This document shows positions 7,408 to 9,951 of a stretch of DNA of 9,951 nt, one piece after another (the stretch's first letter is position 1; each line of letters starts with the position of its first letter). The stretch comes from Quisquiliibacterium sp. (GTDB lineage Bacteria > Pseudomonadota > Gammaproteobacteria > Burkholderiales > Burkholderiaceae_E). The notes beneath the pieces are model-generated. The model saw only the letters and a program-made list of their open reading frames with translations. It was not told where the DNA came from and searched no databases. Position numbers and translations under genes: made by a program. The DNA lies in contig JALRBB010000218.1 in NCBI GenBank assembly GCA_023257915.1, positions 1 through 9,951 of the forward strand. The letters are read 5' to 3'.

Positions 7408-8208
7408 TCAGATGGGGCGCGACTTGTCGCGCTGACCCGGAGAGACGCTTTCTGCCTGGGCCCTTCGGCGCAACTCCGCCGGACTGGCAACCCCGGTCCT
7501 GGCGGCAGCCGCGATCCGGTCGCGCTCGTCGAGCACCTTCGCGCCATAGCCGCCATCCGTGGGCAACTGGGCGGCACCGACGTAGTACTTCAGCGCCCCT
7601 TCGATCGAACCGGCACGACCGATGTACTCCTTCAGGATCTGTGCACCGACGCGAATATTGGCAACCGGATCAAACGCGGCATGCACTCCGCCAAAGGGCT
7701 TGAACTTCTCGGCATGCACCCGCGTGAGAACCTGCATCAGACCTTGAGCTCCCTTGTTGCTCTCGGCTAGCGGATTAAAACTCGATTCGATCGAAATCAC
7801 GGCAAGGATCAGCCAGGGATCAAGTCGGAACTCGCGCGCGGTGCGATAAGCGTTTTCAACCAAAAACTGGGTTTGCTCAAAGGCGAGGTTGTAACGCTGG
7901 GCAATGAAGCGGGCAATGTGCTGCTGTTCAACCCCAGATGACGGTGTCCAGCGGGTGGCGGGCATCAGCGAGCCGAACGCATCTGGTGCGATCGCGACCG
8001 TTCCGAACCAGGACGTTCCGCGCACGCCGACATCAGCCGCGAACGGCGATGCGTCCAGGCTCGAGCGATCGGTCTGATGCATCGAACTGCCGAGTATCAG
8101 CGCGAGCGACAACCCGCACACCATCGCGAGCAGCCTGGTGTGGCGCAAGACGCTCAAGCGCGTCTTCAATCGTTCGGACCAAAGTCCGGTCCAATGCCTG
8201 ATGAGCAT
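7408..8208 (-). CDS. Membrane-anchored SLT-type lytic transglycosylase
   Basis: The 266-residue product has a basic N-terminus, one hydrophobic segment at about 25-41 (signal anchor or uncleaved signal), a linker, and a Slt70-like catalytic domain at about 110-225. Seen directly: the catalytic glutamate E141 in ISIESSFNP, then GAQGLMQV (153-160), both hallmarks of goose-lysozyme/SLT folds that cut peptidoglycan between MurNAc and GlcNAc with 1,6-anhydro ring formation. The usual later AYNAG motif reads KYYVGAA (207-213), with Val in place of Asn. The ATG at 8208 has AGGAG five bases upstream on the minus strand (8214-8218), which fixes the start. It converges on the class I aminotransferase with a 37-base gap and no clear terminator. 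It diverges from ubiD. The C-terminal 40 residues are charged and probably disordered. Confidence 0.9.
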   Translation of the reverse strand: MLIRHWTGLWSERLKTRLSVLRHTRLLAMVCGLSLALILGSSMHQTDRSSLDASPFAADVGVRGTSWFGTVAIAPDAFGSLMPATRWTPSSGVEQQHIARFIAQRYNLAFEQTQFLVENAYRTAREFRLDPWLILAVISIESSFNPLAESNKGAQGLMQVLTRVHAEKFKPFGGVHAAFDPVANIRVGAQILKEYIGRAGSIEGALKYYVGAAQLPTDGGYGAKVLDERDRIAAAARTGVASPAELRRRAQAESVSPGQRDKSRPI

Positions 8209-8394
8209 CGCGACTCCTCGCAGCTTTTGGCCGCGTTGACTCCCCCGACATCAACCGCGTCGAGAGATCGGTTCTCAGCTCCCCTGTCTGGCGGCCGGAA
8301 GAAAGCCCGGCTCCGGAGCGCCCTGTCACGGACTTTGCGCGACGGGTCAGTTTTGAAAGCCGCTAGCGAATCGGCGGCCTAAGTACAGCACGCT

Positions 8395-8424
8395 ATTTTA
8401 TCGGTCCTAAAACTTTAGGGTCAA
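8395..8424 (-). promoter_or_regulatory. Candidate sigma-70 promoter for the lytic transglycosylase
   Basis: On the minus strand TTGACC (8419-8424) and TAAAAT (8395-8400) are separated by 18 bases, a good match to a sigma-70 promoter. Transcription would begin near 8388 and leave an untranslated leader of about 180 bases. That leader contains a GCCGC/GCGGC stem (8359-8363 with 8374-8378) but no gene that I can recognise. Confidence 0.45.
8406..8419. promoter_or_regulatory. Palindrome CCTAAAACTTTAGG, possible operator
   Basis: CCTAAA and TTTAGG form a near-perfect inverted repeat with a two-base spacer, lying between the -35 and -10 of the candidate minus-strand promoter and just before a TACAAT (8430-8435) that could serve ubiD. 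The position suits a repressor or a MerR-type activator site for the divergent pair. No regulator gene is adjacent, and the binding protein is unknown. Confidence 0.35.
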
Positions 8425-8429
8425 CCGTT

Positions 8430-8435
8430 TACAAT
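8430..8435 (+). promoter_or_regulatory. Possible -10 element for ubiD
   Basis: TACAAT is one base from the consensus and would give a leader of about 35 bases before the ATG at 8477. No recognisable -35 lies 16-18 bases upstream, so this is a weak call. Confidence 0.3.
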
Positions 8436-8476
8436 CCGGTGACTGGCATTTTAGTGCATGCACCGATCTGATCCTG

Positions 8477-9781
8477 ATGAAATACACTGACCTGCGCGAC
8501 TTCATTGGCCAACTGGAAACTCTCGGAGAATTGCGCCGCATCGAAGCGCCGCTCTCACCGAAGCTCGAAATCACCGAGTTGGCCGACAGGGTTCTGCGCA
8601 AGGCAGGCCCGGCCCTGCTCTTGACCAATCCCTGCGACGGTCAAGCGCGTTATCAGGTCCCAGTACTCGCCAATCTGTTCGGAACGCCGCGCCGCGTTGC
8701 ACTCGGTATGGGCGAGGAGTCGACTGCAGCATTGCGCGAACTTGGCAAGCTGCTGGCGTACTTAAAGGAGCCCGAGCCCCCCAAGGGCCTGAAGGATGCC
8801 TGGCAGAAACTGCCGGTCCTCAAGCAAGTCCTGAACATGGCACCACGGGAAGTCTCCTCCGGTGCATGCCAGCAGATCGTGCATGAGGGGGCACAGGTGG
8901 ATCTGCGCCAATTGCCGGTGCAGACTTGCTGGCCGGGTGATGCTGGTCCGATGATCACCTGGGGTCTGGTCGTTACCCGCAGCCCGAACCGGTCGCGCCA
9001 AAACCTGGGGATCTACCGCCAGCAAGTGCTCGATGAGCGTCGCGTGATCATGCGATGGCTTGCGCATCGCGGTGGCGCGCTGGATTTTCTCGAGCATCGT
9101 CGCACCAAACCGGGCGAACCGTTTCCGATCTCGGTGGTGCTCGGCTGCGATCCGGCGACGATCCTGGGTGCGGTAACGCCGGTGCCCGACTCGCTGTCCG
9201 AATATCAGTTCGCCGGCTTGCTGCGCGGAGGGCGTACCGAACTGGTCAAATGCCTCGGTAACGATCTGCGAGTGCCCGCGCGCGCAGAGATTGTGCTCGA
9301 AGGCTCCATTCGCCCTGATCCGGACGCGGCGCTGACACGGGACAACGCGCGCGCCGTCGGCTGGCAGCAGCCGCTGCCGCCAGCCGCGCAGAGCGGATTC
9401 GAAATGGCGCTCGAAGGGCCCTTCGGCGACCACACCGGCTACTACAACGAGCAGGACTGGTTCCCGGTATTCACCATTGACAGGATCACGACACGGCGCG
9501 AGCCGATCTATCACTCGACCTACACCGGCAAGCCGCCCGACGAACCAGCGGTGCTCGGCGTCGCGCTGAACGAAGTTTTCGTGCCGATCCTGCAAAAGCA
9601 GTTTCCGGAAATCGTCGACTTTTACCTGCCACCAGAGGGCTGCTCTTATCGGATGGCGGTCGTCTCGATGCGAAAGCAGTACCCCGGACACGCCAAGCGC
9701 GTGATGTTCGGCGTCTGGAGCTTCCTGCGCCAGTTCATGTACACGAAATTCATCGTCGTGGTCGACGACGACGTCGACGCG
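8477..9781 (+). CDS. ubiD: UbiD, 4-hydroxy-3-polyprenylbenzoate decarboxylase, 3' end lost
   Basis: UbiD removes the carboxyl group of 4-hydroxy-3-polyprenylbenzoate in ubiquinone synthesis, using the prenylated FMN made by UbiX. The N-terminus [20 protein letters not shown] and the blocks [24 protein letters not shown] (174-183), [32 protein letters not shown] (271-276), [20 protein letters not shown] and [14 protein letters not shown] are all classic UbiD. Residues about 277-312 make a longer loop than I recall in the E. coli enzyme. The ATG at 8477 matches the family N-terminus but has only a weak ribosome site. Similarity runs to VVVDDDVDA (residue 435, base 9781); there the family continues with an RDWxxVIWA-type sequence, which is absent. 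The frame stays open to 9951, but those residues are Arg-rich and unlike UbiD. About 55-80 C-terminal residues of the family are missing. Confidence 0.95.
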
Positions 9782-9949
9782 CTGACCGGCGAGTCGAGTC
9801 GGGTCGCTCGAGCGGTTCACGTTGAGGAACGAATCCGTGGTGGCGGGAGCCGACTGCGGGATCCACGACTTGAGACCCGCGATGCAGAGCTGCGACGGGG
9901 TCGCGGCGCTCTGACGGTCGCCGTACGCGAACAGCGAGTCAGACGTGGT
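9776..9949 (-). pseudogene. Fragment resembling a phage major capsid protein, fused to ubiD and cut at both ends
   Basis: Read on the minus strand from 9949, the last ~175 bases give an uninterrupted, well-composed 58-residue peptide beginning [20 protein letters not shown], with GLKSWIP near residue 25 and ending [15 protein letters not shown]. This pattern (an xWIP segment, then a N/DRSxDPxRLAGxRxD block) is one I associate with HK97-type tailed-phage capsid proteins. It ends exactly where UbiD similarity stops, at a GTCGAC palindrome (9773-9778). Beyond that the minus frame continues only as antisense of ubiD. No start, stop or other phage gene is present. It is either an assembly chimera or a true junction. 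Identification is from memory and needs a search. Confidence 0.6.
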
Positions 9950-9951
9950 GA

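Noticed and set aside
8209..8394. Small gene or structured RNA in the leader before the lytic transglycosylase
   Set aside because: The open frames here lack ribosome sites and resemble no family. The only structure I could find is a five-pair stem at 8359-8378, too little to name an RNA element.
8762..9820. Minus-strand open frame of 352 residues opposite ubiD
   Set aside because: Only its first ~16 residues (the capsid-like end) look like real protein. The remainder is the antisense of well-conserved ubiD codons.
1..9951. CRISPR arrays, tRNA or rRNA genes, insertion sequences
   Set aside because: I saw no spaced direct repeats, no tRNA- or rRNA-like stretches, and no transposase or paired terminal inverted repeats.

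Overview
The window looks like a contig from a GC-rich proteobacterium, most likely a betaproteobacterium of the Burkholderiales type. The UbiD sequence is close to what I recall of Burkholderiales UbiD (for example the [14 protein letters not shown] stretch), the lytic transglycosylase carries an ALKYYVGAA motif that I recall from the same group, and every gene has GC-rich codon use. This placement is from memory of the families, not from a search.

Left part (1-6072): a divergent catabolic-type locus. On the minus strand a GntR/FCD regulator (1089-1856) is followed, after two bases, by an FAD-linked 2-hydroxyacid oxidase of the glycolate oxidase/D-lactate dehydrogenase type (1-1086, cut by the window edge). 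On the plus strand a class V aminotransferase of the serine/alanine-glyoxylate type (1954-3174) heads a probable operon with a complete TRAP transporter: dctP (3219-4229), dctQ (4251-4772) and dctM (4789-6072). The roughly 100-base divergent region holds two copies of a TTGYATRCAA palindrome, probable operators for the GntR protein. A plausible reading is uptake of a small carboxylate, oxidation of a 2-hydroxyacid (glycolate is one candidate) to a 2-oxoacid, and transamination (glyoxylate to glycine), controlled by the GntR regulator. The substrate is inferred, not shown.

Middle (6073-8208): a stand-alone class I aminotransferase (6201-7370) with all expected PLP residues, converging on a membrane-anchored SLT-type lytic transglycosylase (7408-8208, minus).

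Right part (8209-9951): a 268-base divergent intergenic region with a candidate minus-strand promoter around a CCTAAAACTTTAGG palindrome, then ubiD (8477 onward). UbiD similarity stops abruptly at about codon 435 (near base 9780). The last ~175 bases instead read on the minus strand as a piece of what looks like a phage major capsid protein. This is either a chimeric assembly join at a contig end or a real phage/host junction, and it is the most surprising observation here. I do not see a clearly new biological system in the rest of the window; it is mostly well-known families in a locus whose substrate is undetermined.
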